Source: Haloarchaeobius litoreus (GTDB lineage: Archaea; Halobacteriota; Halobacteria; Halobacteriales; Natrialbaceae). From it: a stretch of DNA of 64,000 bases. A model generated the notes under the pieces. It ran no database searches. It was given only the letters and a program-made list of their open reading frames with translations, and was not told the origin of the DNA. Made by a program: the position numbers and the translations under genes. Shown in pieces: positions 1 to 8,237 of this stretch (the first letter of the stretch is position 1; each line of letters opens with the position of its first letter). The stretch is from assembly GCF_024495425.1 (NCBI RefSeq), contig NZ_JANHJR010000001.1, positions 1,116,001-1,180,000 on the forward strand. The letters are read 5' to 3'.

Positions 1-187
1 GTGGTGGCGGGAAGAATCAGGCTTCGAAGACGGGGACGTGGAGCATCGTTGTTCCTCGTTCGTTCTGTCAACCCCCCGTATAAAGAAGCTGCCTGACCCA
101 TGCTAACATTCTACAATGTGTTTTCGGATACCCACGACGGTCACCGCGGGCAGCAAACCTTTCCCCCACCGGTGGCTACGACCCTCC
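1..187. other. Non-coding left edge with a TATA-like element
   Basis: No convincing gene is seen here. A TATA-like element (cgtataaag, about 78-86) lies some 30 bases before an in-frame ATG at 116 and about 100 bases before the preferred start (188) of the next gene, so it is the likely promoter of that gene. Confidence 0.4.
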
Positions 188-1132
188 ATGACCGACGGCG
201 GTGATGCGAGCGACGCCTTCGACGCGCTCGGGAGCGAGACCCGGATGGGCGTCCTGCAGACACTCGTCGAGGACGGTGGCCCGGTCGACCGCTCGTTCTC
301 GGAGCTGTTCGACGCCAGCGACGAGGACACCTCCGCCGGCTTCGCCTACCACCTCCGCCAGCTCGTCGGCACGTTCGTCCGAAAACGCTCGGACGAACGC
401 TACGAGCTCACCGACGCCGGGCTGCGCGTCGCCCGTGGCGTCGCTGCCGGCGCGTACACCGACAGCGTCGACCGCGAGCCCGTCGCGCTCGACGAACCGT
501 GCCCGTTCTGCGACGAGGCCGCGCTCGAAGCCCGAACTGCGGACAATGTCACCACAGTCGGCTGTGTGGCCTGCGAGCGCGACCTGCTCGAACTGCCGTT
601 CCCACCCGCGGGCTACGCGACCCACGACGACGATAGCCTCCCCGCGGCGTTCGACCGGTACCACCGCCACCGGATCGGCGCGTTCGGCGACGGCATCTGC
701 CCGACCTGTGGCGGGAGGGTGCGGTCGCGGGTCGAACCCGTCGACGATGGCGTGGGACACGAGGCCGACGGCGACGACCGCCCGCAGCCCGTCACCGCCC
801 GGTACGCCTGCGAGGGCTGTGGCGACCGGCTCCGCTGCCCCGTCTCCCTCACCGTCTTCGACCACCCGAGCGTCGTCGCCTTCTACCACGACCACGACGA
901 GGACGTGACCGACCGCCCCGTCTGGAACGTCGGCGGCGAGTGGCGCGAGACGCTGCTCTCGACCGACCCGCTCGCCGTGCGCGTGACGACCGGACTCGAC
1001 GACGAGGAGCTGGCGCTGTACGTCGCCCGGGACGGCTCCGTCGTCGAGCACCAGCGCCGGAGCGTCGAGCCGGCGACGCCGGAAGCAGGTGACGCAGCCG
1101 ACGCGGAAGCGGCAGAGGCGGAGTCAGCGTAG
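188..1132 (+). CDS. Winged-helix (ArsR-like) regulator with zinc-ribbon-like region
   Basis: 314 aa. Residues about 8-90 look like the winged helix-turn-helix common in haloarchaeal ArsR-type regulators (Ala-Leu-Gly-Ser-Glu-Thr-Arg at helix 1, then a wing ending in Tyr-Glu-Leu-Thr-Asp-Ala-Gly). Four Cys pairs follow (C105/C108, C126/C129, C171/C174, C208/C211), spaced like two zinc ribbons, so a metal-stabilised sensor domain is likely. The frame is open back to an ATG at 116, but the conserved-looking N-terminus begins at 188, which I chose. The tail is Ala/Glu-rich and probably disordered. Target genes and ligand cannot be read from the sequence. It is followed by an oppositely oriented membrane protein gene, so it seems to be transcribed alone. 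Confidence 0.75.
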   Translation: MTDGGDASDAFDALGSETRMGVLQTLVEDGGPVDRSFSELFDASDEDTSAGFAYHLRQLVGTFVRKRSDERYELTDAGLRVARGVAAGAYTDSVDREPVALDEPCPFCDEAALEARTADNVTTVGCVACERDLLELPFPPAGYATHDDDSLPAAFDRYHRHRIGAFGDGICPTCGGRVRSRVEPVDDGVGHEADGDDRPQPVTARYACEGCGDRLRCPVSLTVFDHPSVVAFYHDHDEDVTDRPVWNVGGEWRETLLSTDPLAVRVTTGLDDEELALYVARDGSVVEHQRRSVEPATPEAGDAADAEAAEAESA

Positions 1133-1145
1133 GTCGACACAGTCG

Positions 1146-1592
1146 TCACTCCACGGTCTCGCCGTCACCGAACCGGAGGTGCCCCCGGAGCCGCCGCCAA
1201 CACAGACCGAGACCGACCGCCGGAAGTCCGACGAGTAGCACCGCGACGAGACCGACGAACAGGGCGGCCCAGAGCTTCTCGACGACGGTCGGGGTCGACA
1301 GCGCATACGGCCAGCCGGTCGCGTACGTCGCCGACGCCGCGAACCCGAAGGCGATACCGACGGAGTACCAGGGGTCCCGTCGGTTCGCGGTCGGAACTGC
1401 CGCCAGCACGACCAGCACGGCGACGAAGCTCCAGACGCCGAACACAGTGAGCAGGTCGAGGAGCGGGTCCTCGCGGCCGGCAGCCGCGGCGTACCGGTCG
1501 AAGCCGACGCCGAAAATCCCGGCAACCACCGCGACGGTGACCGTCCGACCGAGGCGGTCTACGACGGGACGCTCGAACGGAGTGGAGGGCAT
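1146..1592 (-). CDS. Four-helix hypothetical membrane protein
   Basis: 148 aa from the ATG at 1592; a TTG at 1619 would add nine residues. Four hydrophobic segments are visible, roughly residues 18-34, 53-72, 80-98 and 108-132, separated by short charged loops, and the C-terminal tail is cytoplasmic-looking (Arg-rich then acidic). No catalytic or binding motif is recognisable. It lies downstream of the MFS gene on the same strand with about 60 bases between, so the two may share a transcript. Function unknown. Confidence 0.6.
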   Translation of the reverse strand: MPSTPFERPVVDRLGRTVTVAVVAGIFGVGFDRYAAAAGREDPLLDLLTVFGVWSFVAVLVVLAAVPTANRRDPWYSVGIAFGFAASATYATGWPYALSTPTVVEKLWAALFVGLVAVLLVGLPAVGLGLCWRRLRGHLRFGDGETVE

Positions 1593-1651
1593 CGTCCGCA
1601 GCTTGTCCGCCACCGGCAAGAAGCTTCACCCGGTGGCACCTGCCACCCGAT

Positions 1652-2839
1652 TCAGGACGGCTGTTCGCTCACCCGCGGCGCGACCCGGCGAACCGCCGGC
1701 AGCGCGAGCAGCGCGATGGCGAGCTCCAGCCCGCCGACGACGAGGAACGCCGACAGGTAGTCGGCCGACTCGACGACGAGCCCACCGACGAGGAAGCCCG
1801 TCAGGAAGCCGAGGCTCCCGAACACGTTGAAGCCGCCCATGGCGGCCCCGCGACCGTCCTCGGAGGCGATGTCTGTGACGAGGGCCATCGTCGCCGGTGC
1901 CATCAGCGCGCCGCAGACCCCGGCGGCGACCATCGCGGCGGCCGCGAGGGGATAGACGGGCGCGACGCCGACCGCGACGATGGTCAGCCCGTAGACGACC
2001 GACCCGCCGACGACGGGCAGGAACCGGCCGATTCTGTCCGAGAGCGAGCCGAACGGGTACTGGAGCAGCGCGAACGGCAGGAAGAAGCACGCGAGTGTCA
2101 CGCCGGCCATCGCGGCGTCGAGGCCGAAGGCGTCGCGGAAGTAGTACACCCCGACGAGCGAGAAGAACCCCGCGGTCGAGCGGTCGATGAAGCCGAAGGC
2201 GTACGGCACCGCGAGCGAGGGTCGGTCGCGGAGTCGGGTCAGGATGGCACCCACGCCAGGGCTCTTCGACGGCGTGCGGTCTGGCACCGTCGCGGCGAGC
2301 AGCCCCGCGGCGAGCAGCACCGCAGCACTCGCGTACAGCGGCACGAGCGGGTCGACCGTCGAGAGCTGGCCACCCACGACCGAGCCGAGCGCCGCACCGA
2401 GCCCGATGGCGATGCCGGCCGCACCCATGTTCCGGCCGTGGCCGCCCGAGAGGTCCATCAGCATCGTGATGGCGAGCGAGAACGCGCCGATGGTCAGCGC
2501 CCCGCCGACGAGCCGGACCACGAGGACGACCGGCCAGCCGAGTCCGAGCGAGGGGAACGCGGTGAGCAGGAGATAGCAGGCGGCACCGCCGGCCGCCCCG
2601 ACGACGACCCACGGGACCCGCTTGCCGGTCACGTCGCTGACGACGCCCCAGACACCCGCGAAGGTGACGAACGCCGCGAACTCGGCGACGAGGAACCACA
2701 TCCCCGCCTGGATGCCCGCCGGCGCGCCGAGTGCGACGACGAGGTCCGAGAGCCCGGGGTAGAGGAACACCTGCGAGACGAGCACGCCCCAGACGACGAG
2801 GGCCAGCCGGAGCCGTGCGGAGCGTGCCGTCGATTCCAT
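1652..2839 (-). CDS. MFS transporter
   Basis: 395 aa, about twelve hydrophobic segments, which is the normal size for the major facilitator superfamily. The loop between helices 2 and 3 carries a divergent Gly-x-x-x-Asp-x-x-Gly-Lys-Arg motif (residues about 55-65), and helix 11 has the Gly-rich pattern usual in drug/proton antiporters. The ATG at 2839 is chosen because upstream residues are not MFS-like. Substrate is unknown; the closest general type is a multidrug or metabolite exporter. The gene is preceded by the proteasome pair on the same strand with a gap of about 70 bases. Confidence 0.8.
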   Translation of the reverse strand: MESTARSARLRLALVVWGVLVSQVFLYPGLSDLVVALGAPAGIQAGMWFLVAEFAAFVTFAGVWGVVSDVTGKRVPWVVVGAAGGAACYLLLTAFPSLGLGWPVVLVVRLVGGALTIGAFSLAITMLMDLSGGHGRNMGAAGIAIGLGAALGSVVGGQLSTVDPLVPLYASAAVLLAAGLLAATVPDRTPSKSPGVGAILTRLRDRPSLAVPYAFGFIDRSTAGFFSLVGVYYFRDAFGLDAAMAGVTLACFFLPFALLQYPFGSLSDRIGRFLPVVGGSVVYGLTIVAVGVAPVYPLAAAAMVAAGVCGALMAPATMALVTDIASEDGRGAAMGGFNVFGSLGFLTGFLVGGLVVESADYLSAFLVVGGLELAIALLALPAVRRVAPRVSEQPS

Positions 2840-2906
2840 GCCCGACAGTCGGGACCGAGGGGACAAAACGGATGCGCATTCCGCCGCCACCGACGCCGAG
2901 AACCGC

Positions 2907-3620
2907 CTACGACGCCCCGTCGAAGTGGCTGGCGACGATGTCGTCGTCGACCGTCCGGAAGCCCTCGGCGTCCATCGTGGCGACGGCGGCCTCCCCGGGG
3001 GTTATTCCGTCCGTCCCCGTCCGGAGCGCGTCGAGTGCGAGCGCGACGCCGTCGCTGGTGCCGAGTCCGTCGGCGTACTCGGTCTCGAGGTAGTCGCGGA
3101 TCTCATCGCTACCACTCCCGATAGCCGTCGCGCGCCACGCCGACGGCGTCCCCGATGGGTCGGTCTCGAACAGTCGTGGCCCGCCGTCGACGACGCCGCC
3201 GACGAGCAGCGCGACGCCGAAGGGGCGCATCCCGCCGGTCTGGGTCGACTCCTGGACGACGTCGGCGATTGCCTTGGCCGCCGTCTCGACGCCGGGTGCC
3301 TCGCCGTACCGGAGTCGCTCAGTCTGGGCGAACCGGCGCGCCTCGTCGACCAGCCGGCGTGCGTCGGCGACGTGGCCCGCGCTCGCGACGCCGAGGTGGC
3401 CGTCCACGTCGTGGATCTTCTCGACGCTGTCGCGTTCGAGCAGGGGCGACCGGGTGCTGGTGTCCGAGGCGAAGACGACGCTCTCGTCGGTCGTGACGCC
3501 CACCGTCGCGCTCCCCTTCCGGACGGCCTCGCGGGCGTACTCGACCTGGTACAGCCGGCCGTCGGGCGAGAAGATGCTGGTGCCGCGGTCGTAGCTCCGC
3601 CGGTCGTCGCCACCCTGCAT
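2907..3620 (-). CDS. psmA: 20S proteasome alpha subunit (divergent paralogue)
   Basis: 237 aa. The N-terminus has the alpha-subunit gate signature Tyr-Asp-Arg-Gly-x-x-x-Phe-Ser-Pro-Asp-Gly-Arg-Leu-Tyr-Gln-Val-Glu-Tyr-Ala (residues about 10-29), followed by the Ntn-hydrolase fold and the alpha-typical Gly-Gly-x-Arg/Met-Pro-Phe-Gly-Val-Ala segment. Alpha subunits form the two outer heptameric rings and the substrate gate and are not cleaved. It follows the beta gene with no gap, so the pair is surely one operon. The middle and C-terminal parts (Asp-Thr-Ser-Thr-Arg where most family members have Asp-Lys-Arg-x-Arg) differ from the usual haloarchaeal alpha1, which suggests a second, divergent core particle. 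It ends before an MFS gene. Confidence 0.9.
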   Translation of the reverse strand: MQGGDDRRSYDRGTSIFSPDGRLYQVEYAREAVRKGSATVGVTTDESVVFASDTSTRSPLLERDSVEKIHDVDGHLGVASAGHVADARRLVDEARRFAQTERLRYGEAPGVETAAKAIADVVQESTQTGGMRPFGVALLVGGVVDGGPRLFETDPSGTPSAWRATAIGSGSDEIRDYLETEYADGLGTSDGVALALDALRTGTDGITPGEAAVATMDAEGFRTVDDDIVASHFDGAS

Positions 3621-4286
3621 CTACACCACCTCCCCCGGCTCGGCGGCCTCGTCGAACTCGATGCCGTCGCTCGTGACGGTTGCGACGGTGACGCCGTTGC
3701 CGCTGGCGGTGTCGCGCTCGCTGGCCGCGGCGACCGCGTCGGCCGCCAGCTCGCGGGCCTCGGCGACGCCCTCGACTTCCTCGGCGCGGCCTTCGAGCGT
3801 CCCGTAGGCGACCTGCATCCCGCTTCCGCCGGCCGCGTAGTCGGTCCGCATGACGCTGCCGCCGCCGTCGAGTTCGTACACGGCTGGGCCGGTCTCGTCC
3901 ACGCCGGCGAGGACGACCTGCGCGGGGATGCCGCGGACGAGGTTCCCCGCGACGTTCGCCAGCGCCTCGGTGGAGAGCCGGTCGCCGCGACGGGCCTCGT
4001 ACAGGTTCGCTTCCGCACGGAGGGTGTCGGTGAACGACTGGAGCGGGCCGACGGAGCCCGAGAGCGCGAGCGCCGCACGCTCGGTGACCTGCTCGACCTT
4101 CGTCACGTCCTTGTTGGCGACGAACTGGCCGCCGAGGCTGGCCCGACGGTCGGCCGCGACGACCACCGCGTCGGGCGCGGTCAGCGCGACGATGGTCGTG
4201 CCGGTCTCGACGACCGGACCGTCGGTCTCGGTGTGCGATACCTCGAACTCGGTGCGTCTGTCCGTCCGGATACCTGGTTCGGGCAT
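3621..4286 (-). CDS. psmB: 20S proteasome beta subunit (divergent paralogue)
   Basis: 221 aa. Self-cleavage is predicted between Gly29 and Thr30, which makes Thr30 the catalytic nucleophile; the propeptide (29 aa) is short for haloarchaea. In mature numbering the catalytic Asp17 is present (Ala-Asp-Arg-Arg) and a Lys sits at 34, one residue after the usual Lys33 because of a one-residue insertion. The Ser-Gly-x-x-x-Gly segment near the end is also retained (Glu-Arg-Asp-x-Ala-Ser-Gly-Asn-Gly). The protein should therefore be an active peptidase. The gene is first in the psmB-psmA operon, with an AT-rich promoter region between 4287 and 4345. Confidence 0.9.
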   Translation of the reverse strand: MPEPGIRTDRRTEFEVSHTETDGPVVETGTTIVALTAPDAVVVAADRRASLGGQFVANKDVTKVEQVTERAALALSGSVGPLQSFTDTLRAEANLYEARRGDRLSTEALANVAGNLVRGIPAQVVLAGVDETGPAVYELDGGGSVMRTDYAAGGSGMQVAYGTLEGRAEEVEGVAEARELAADAVAAASERDTASGNGVTVATVTSDGIEFDEAAEPGEVV

Positions 4287-4410
4287 GGGAGATGGCAGGG
4301 GCCACCGATGGAAAAGTGTTAGCTAAAGAATATTTTAGCCGGGCGACTGCACGTGTTCGAGTGCTCCCTCCTTCGAAGCCCTTACCACCTGTTCGCCCGG
4401 AGGGATGGGT

Positions 4411-5454
4411 ATGGACGAAGACGCCGTCCTCGACCGTCTCGGCACCGTCGAGGACCCCGACCTCGGTGACGACATCGTGTCGCTCGGGCTGGTGAACGAC
4501 ATATCGGTCGACGGCGACACCGTCGCCATCTCGCTCGCGCTCGGCGCGCCGTACTCGCCGACCGAGACCAACATCGCGAACGCGGTGCGCGAGGCCTTCG
4601 CCGACACGGACATCGAACTGGACCTCTCCGCACGCATCGTCGACGACCTCTCTGCCGGCGACGAGGTGTTCCCCAACGTCGAGAACGTCATCGCCGTCGC
4701 CTCCGGCAAGGGCGGCGTCGGCAAGTCGACGATGGCCGTGAACATCGCCGCCGGCCTGGCCGACATGGGCGCGAGCGTCGGGCTGTTCGACGCCGACGTG
4801 TACGGCCCGAACGTCCCCCGGATGGTCGACGCCGACGAGCCCCCGGGCGCGACCGAGGACGAGAAGCTCGTCCCGCCCGAGCGGTTCGGGATGAAGCTCA
4901 TGTCGATGGCCTTCCTCGTCGGCGAGGACGACCCCGTCATCTGGCGCGGCCCGATGGTCCACAAGGTCCTCACACAGCTCTGGGAGGACGTGGAGTGGGG
5001 CCACCTCGACTACATGGTCATCGACCTCCCGCCGGGCACCGGCGACACGCAGCTCACCCTGCTCCAGACCGTGCCCGTCACCGGGTCGGTCATCGTCACG
5101 ACGCCACAGGAGGTCGCGCTCGACGACGCCCGGAAGGGCCTCGAGATGTTCGGCAAGCACGACACCGTCGTCCTCGGCATCGCGGAGAACATGGGGACGT
5201 TCAGGTGCCCCGACTGCGGCGGCGAGCACGCCATCTTCGGCGAGGGCGGCGGCGAGCGCTTCGCCGACGTCCACGACATGCCGTTCCTCGGGTCGGTCCC
5301 GCTCGACCCCGCGGTCCGCACCGGCGGCGACGAGGGTCGGCCGGTCGTCCTCGACGAGGAGAGCGACACCGGCGGGGCGTTCCGCGAGATCACGGAGAAC
5401 GTCGCGAACAACGTCGGCTTCGTCCGGCGACAGAAGCAGGCGAACACCCGGTGA
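4411..5454 (+). CDS. Mrp/ApbC/NBP35-family Fe-S cluster carrier ATPase
   Basis: 347 aa. Residues 1-85 form a MIP18/DUF59 domain; from about 92 there is a SIMIBI ATPase domain with the deviant Walker A Gly-Lys-Gly-Gly-Val-Gly-Lys-Ser-Thr (99-107), Asp-Ala-Asp-Val-Tyr-Gly-Pro-Asn after strand 2, and Asp-Leu-Pro-Pro-Gly-Thr-Gly-Asp (205-212). Cys266 and Cys269 (Cys-Pro-Asp-Cys) are the pair that bridges a Fe-S cluster across the dimer in this family. It probably delivers Fe-S clusters to apo-enzymes in the cytosol. GGAGG at 4399-4403 is correctly spaced for the ATG at 4411 rather than 4405. The next gene starts six bases downstream, so the two are likely co-transcribed. Confidence 0.92.
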   Translation: MDEDAVLDRLGTVEDPDLGDDIVSLGLVNDISVDGDTVAISLALGAPYSPTETNIANAVREAFADTDIELDLSARIVDDLSAGDEVFPNVENVIAVASGKGGVGKSTMAVNIAAGLADMGASVGLFDADVYGPNVPRMVDADEPPGATEDEKLVPPERFGMKLMSMAFLVGEDDPVIWRGPMVHKVLTQLWEDVEWGHLDYMVIDLPPGTGDTQLTLLQTVPVTGSVIVTTPQEVALDDARKGLEMFGKHDTVVLGIAENMGTFRCPDCGGEHAIFGEGGGERFADVHDMPFLGSVPLDPAVRTGGDEGRPVVLDEESDTGGAFREITENVANNVGFVRRQKQANTR

Positions 5455-5460
5455 CCGCTC

Positions 5461-5700
5461 ATGCCCGAGGACAGCTCTGACGCCGACGGCCTGCCCGAGC
5501 ACGACCCGGAGACCGTCGCCGTCCTCCGCGAGGTCGCCGAGGAGATTCGCGGCGAGAGCTCGGAATCGGAGCAGCTCGCGAACATCCTCTACCGCACCAG
5601 CGACATCTACGACCCCGACGAGGAGACGACGCCGGAGGACGTCGTCAGGAACGTGAAGTTCATCCTCGAAGTGAAAGAGCGCGGCGGGCTCGGTCGGTAG
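5461..5700 (+). CDS. Small conserved acidic protein downstream of mrp
   Basis: 79 aa, very acidic, all predicted helical or loop, no cysteines and no membrane segment. It starts six bases after the Mrp-type ATPase stop, so it is almost certainly in the same transcript. I do not recognise the family beyond it looking like a small haloarchaeal conserved protein. A role with the Fe-S carrier is only suggested by position. Confidence 0.65.
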   Translation: MPEDSSDADGLPEHDPETVAVLREVAEEIRGESSESEQLANILYRTSDIYDPDEETTPEDVVRNVKFILEVKERGGLGR

Positions 5701-5732
5701 CCCACCGCCACGGCGATTCTCGGGCTCCTGAA

Positions 5733-6296
5733 TCAGTCTGCAGCGAACGGCTCCTCCGCCCGCTGGACGACGATGTCGCAGTGCGGGTCGCCCTCCAGCT
5801 GGCAGCTGCGGTGGTCGGTCCGGTAGTGCTCGCCGTAGTGCTCGCCGACGCCGTCGATGATGCCCTCCGCGAGCTTGCAGAGCTCCCGGTCGGAGCCGTA
5901 CCGGACGACGACGGCGTCCTCGCCGAGGCGCTTCGACTGCAGCTTCGGCGGCGTGAACTCCGAGAGCTGTTTCGCACGCAGCGCCTGATGGATGTACGCC
6001 TCCGTGTTCGCGAGTAGCTCCAGCCCGGTCCACTCGCCGTCGACGTGGACCCCGTACGTCTCGACGAGCGGCCCGACCGCGTAGCGACCGAACTCGTAGA
6101 GCAGGTCGCCCTCGTCCTCGCCCGAGAGCTCCGACGCCGCGGACACCAGCGCGAGCGTCTCCTCGTCGGTGTACTCGCTCACCGGCACGTACAGCTTGCC
6201 CGGGACGCCCGCCGCCTCCTGGATCGCCCGCCAGGTCTCTGTGTCGTACGTATCGACGACGAAGTCCTTGAGGGACTTCAGAACGATTCCGTGCAT
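5733..6296 (-). CDS. Stand-alone H-NOX (heme NO/O2-binding) sensor protein
   Basis: 187 aa from the ATG at 6296 (Met-His-Gly-Ile-Val). The fold matches the H-NOX/HNOB family over its whole length: Gly-Arg-Tyr near 70-72, a candidate proximal heme ligand His103, and the Tyr133-x-Ser135-x-Arg137 motif that holds the heme propionates. Cys165 and Cys173 lie in a Cys-Gln-Leu-Glu-Gly-Asp-Pro-His-Cys segment resembling the V4R sister family. H-NOX proteins bind NO, CO or O2 and pass the signal to a partner kinase, cyclase or chemotaxis protein; none is fused here, nor is one adjacent. A longer start at 6311 exists. It stands alone, opposite to both neighbours. Confidence 0.88.
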   Translation of the reverse strand: MHGIVLKSLKDFVVDTYDTETWRAIQEAAGVPGKLYVPVSEYTDEETLALVSAASELSGEDEGDLLYEFGRYAVGPLVETYGVHVDGEWTGLELLANTEAYIHQALRAKQLSEFTPPKLQSKRLGEDAVVVRYGSDRELCKLAEGIIDGVGEHYGEHYRTDHRSCQLEGDPHCDIVVQRAEEPFAAD

Positions 6297-6326
6297 TCGT
6301 GCCCGATGCATTTGTTTATCTCCATT

Positions 6327-6336
6327 AGATATATAC
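6327..6336 (-). promoter_or_regulatory. TATA box of the H-NOX gene
   Basis: agatatatac on the plus strand. It lies about 20 bases before the ATG at 6311 and 35 before the ATG at 6296. A start of transcription about 25 bases from the box would fall near 6306, which favours translation from 6296. Confidence 0.6.
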
Positions 6337-6404
6337 TTACCCCATAGCAGCTGGTAACGAACCCTTCAGACGGCTTTTTGTCCGTGCCCGCCCACGCTCC
6401 CGAC

Positions 6405-7025
6405 GTGGACGCCAACCAGGACGACCTCGCGAACCCGTTCGGTATGGACGAGGACTGCACGAACTGCGAACTCTGCGAGCGCCGCGAGCGCGTCGTCCAC
6501 GGCTACGGCGACGTGGGTGCCGACTTCCTCTTCGTCGGCGAGGGACCGGACGCGGCCGCCGAAGCCGCCGGCGTGCCGTTCGGCCGCGACGAGGGGTTCG
6601 GGCGGGTGCTCCAGCGGCTCGGCCTCCGGCGGGTCGACGACGACCCGGACGAGCCCGCGGTCGCGAACGTCTTCCTCACCTCGCTGACCCGGTGTCACCA
6701 CCCCGACCGGCCAGCGACCGACGCCGAGGTCGGCACCTGCGAGCCGTACCTCAACGCCGAGATACGGATGATCAACCCCGAGATCATCGTGCCCGTCGGC
6801 GAGCGCGCCCTCGCGGAGATCAGCGCGGAGTACACCACGACGCCCGCCACGGAGCTCGACATGTACGAGCAGCACGGCGAGGCGATCCGTGGCCGTGGCT
6901 TCGAACTCGTCCCGATGATTCCGCCCCGAGCGGCGACCGACGAGCAGGTCCAGACGTTCGTCGAGCGGTTCGCGGCGCTGATGGCCTCGGACTACCGCCA
7001 GACGAAGGGGCGACGAGAACGCTGA
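6405..7025 (+). CDS. Uracil-DNA-glycosylase superfamily protein, family 4-like
   Basis: 206 aa from the GTG at 6405 (TTG at 6378 and GTG at 6384 are alternatives). Cysteines C18, C21 (Cys-x2-Cys), C97 and C112 (Cys-x14-Cys) have the spacing of the 4Fe-4S cluster of family 4 UDGs. The first active-site motif is recognisable but altered (Gly46-Glu-Gly-Pro-Asp near 45-50), and the second, normally His-Pro-x-x, is replaced by Ile-Pro-Pro-Arg in a Met-Ile-Pro-Pro-Arg-Ala-Ala stretch near the C-terminus. The Fe-S fold therefore seems kept while the glycosylase chemistry may be changed or lost. It stands alone between two minus-strand genes. Confidence 0.8.
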   Translation: MDANQDDLANPFGMDEDCTNCELCERRERVVHGYGDVGADFLFVGEGPDAAAEAAGVPFGRDEGFGRVLQRLGLRRVDDDPDEPAVANVFLTSLTRCHHPDRPATDAEVGTCEPYLNAEIRMINPEIIVPVGERALAEISAEYTTTPATELDMYEQHGEAIRGRGFELVPMIPPRAATDEQVQTFVERFAALMASDYRQTKGRRER

Positions 7026-7038
7026 GACGGAGCTCTGC

Positions 7039-7257
7039 CTACCAGTACTGTCCGGAGAGCCAGCGACGCGACCGGCCGCCTGCGACGAGCAAGCCCACTA
7101 CGACCAGGACGACGACGGCGAGCGTCGCCGCGGCGGGCGCGACCGACACCGATTCCGGCGGGGCAGCGAGGCCGTTCCCGAGGAGGACGACCGATGCGAC
7201 CGCCGAGAGGACGATACCGAACGGGACGAGGAAGCCGAGTGCCTTCAACCAGTTCAT
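7039..7257 (-). CDS. Small two-helix membrane protein
   Basis: 72 aa with two hydrophobic segments (about 5-25 and 40-60) joined by a short polar loop, and a basic C-terminus (Gly-Gly-Arg-Ser-Arg-Arg-Trp) that probably stays in the cytoplasm. No family recognised. It lies convergent to the UDG-like gene and divergent from the next gene. Coding pattern looks real, but a protein this short cannot be confirmed by eye. Confidence 0.5.
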   Translation of the reverse strand: MNWLKALGFLVPFGIVLSAVASVVLLGNGLAAPPESVSVAPAAATLAVVVLVVVGLLVAGGRSRRWLSGQYW

Positions 7258-7344
7258 ACCGACACACCCGGCCGGTGTCGACTTAACTCCAACCCATCGA
7301 CCCGGAACGGCGGCTTGAAGGCCCCGCGGCCGACAGGTTCGGAC

Positions 7345-8103
7345 ATGACACTCGTGGTCGTCCTCGCCGAGCCCCCGCGCGAGGGCCTCGTCCTGCCCCG
7401 ACTCGCCGAGACCTCACCGCTGTCGGCCGCCGAAGCGGCGGACTGCTACGCGGCGCTGCTCGCCGACGCCGTCTTCGCCGCCGACCAGTCCGGCGGCGAC
7501 GTACTCGTGAACTACCGCGACGACGACGCACTCCCCGACGAGTTCGTCGACGCCGACGAGGCCGCAGAAGAAGCCGTCCGGGCCGTCGTCGACCGCGCCG
7601 CAGAGGACCCCGCAGCCGTGCGTTTCGAGGTGCAGGTCGGCTCGACCCGCGACGGCCGCGTCGGCAACACGGTCACCCACCTGCTGCGCGAGGAGGGCGA
7701 GAACTCGGTGCTGGTGCTCGACGGCAACGCGCCGCTGGTCGGCCGGAAGGACGTCGACAGCGCGGCGATGAGGCTCCGCACCTCCGACGTGGTCGTCGGC
7801 CCCGCCACCGACGGGCGCGTCTGGACCGCCGCGTTCTGCGAACCCATCGACTTCGACGGCGCGTTCGCAACCCCTGCCGTCGAGACGCTGGTCGACCGGG
7901 CTGCCGACGCGGACCTCGACGTGGACTTCCTCCCGAGCTACAGAACCGTCGAGACCGGTTCCGACCTCGCAGACGTGGTGGCGTTGATCCGTGCACGGGC
8001 CAAGGCCGGCCGCATTGTCCCGAAGTTCACCACCGAGTTCGTGCGCGAGCACGGCCTCCACGTCGTCGACGGCGAGGACGGCCCGGAGCTCGTCCGCGAC
8101 TGA
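7345..8103 (+). CDS. DUF2064-type glycosyltransferase-A-like protein
   Basis: 252 aa from the ATG at 7345, where the first beta-strand (Thr-Leu-Val-Val-Val-Leu-Ala) begins. Features typical of DUF2064 are a nucleotidyl/glycosyl-transferase-A-like fold with Pro-Arg-Leu in the first loop, a Leu-Val-Leu-Asp-Gly-Asn-Ala-Pro-Leu strand near 130 where related enzymes have the metal-binding Asp-x-Asp/Cys-Pro, and a Gly-Pro-Ala-Thr-Asp-Gly-Arg-Val-Trp-Thr segment. The haloarchaeal version seems to lack the second Asp, so catalytic activity is uncertain. Located just before tRNA-Ser, on the same strand. Confidence 0.7.
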   Translation: MTLVVVLAEPPREGLVLPRLAETSPLSAAEAADCYAALLADAVFAADQSGGDVLVNYRDDDALPDEFVDADEAAEEAVRAVVDRAAEDPAAVRFEVQVGSTRDGRVGNTVTHLLREEGENSVLVLDGNAPLVGRKDVDSAAMRLRTSDVVVGPATDGRVWTAAFCEPIDFDGAFATPAVETLVDRAADADLDVDFLPSYRTVETGSDLADVVALIRARAKAGRIVPKFTTEFVREHGLHVVDGEDGPELVRD

Positions 8104-8154
8104 CCGGGGGCAACCGACAACTCTTAGGAGCCGAACGCAGAACTCCCAGCACGA

Positions 8155-8237
8155 GGTGGGGTGGCAGAGCGGCCTATTGCGCCTGCCTTGAAAGCAGGTG
8201 GCGTCATGCCTCCTGGGTTCAAATCCCAGCCCCACCG
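8155..8237 (+). tRNA. tRNA-Ser (anticodon TGA)
   Basis: 83 nt. Acceptor arms GGTGGGG (8155-8161) and CCCCACC (8230-8236) pair fully; discriminator G at 8237, no encoded CCA. Anticodon stem cctgc/gcagg encloses loop CTTGAAA with TGA at 8189-8191. A long variable arm (class II) and a T arm ctggg-TTCAAAT-cccag confirm Ser. No intron. Confidence 0.97.
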
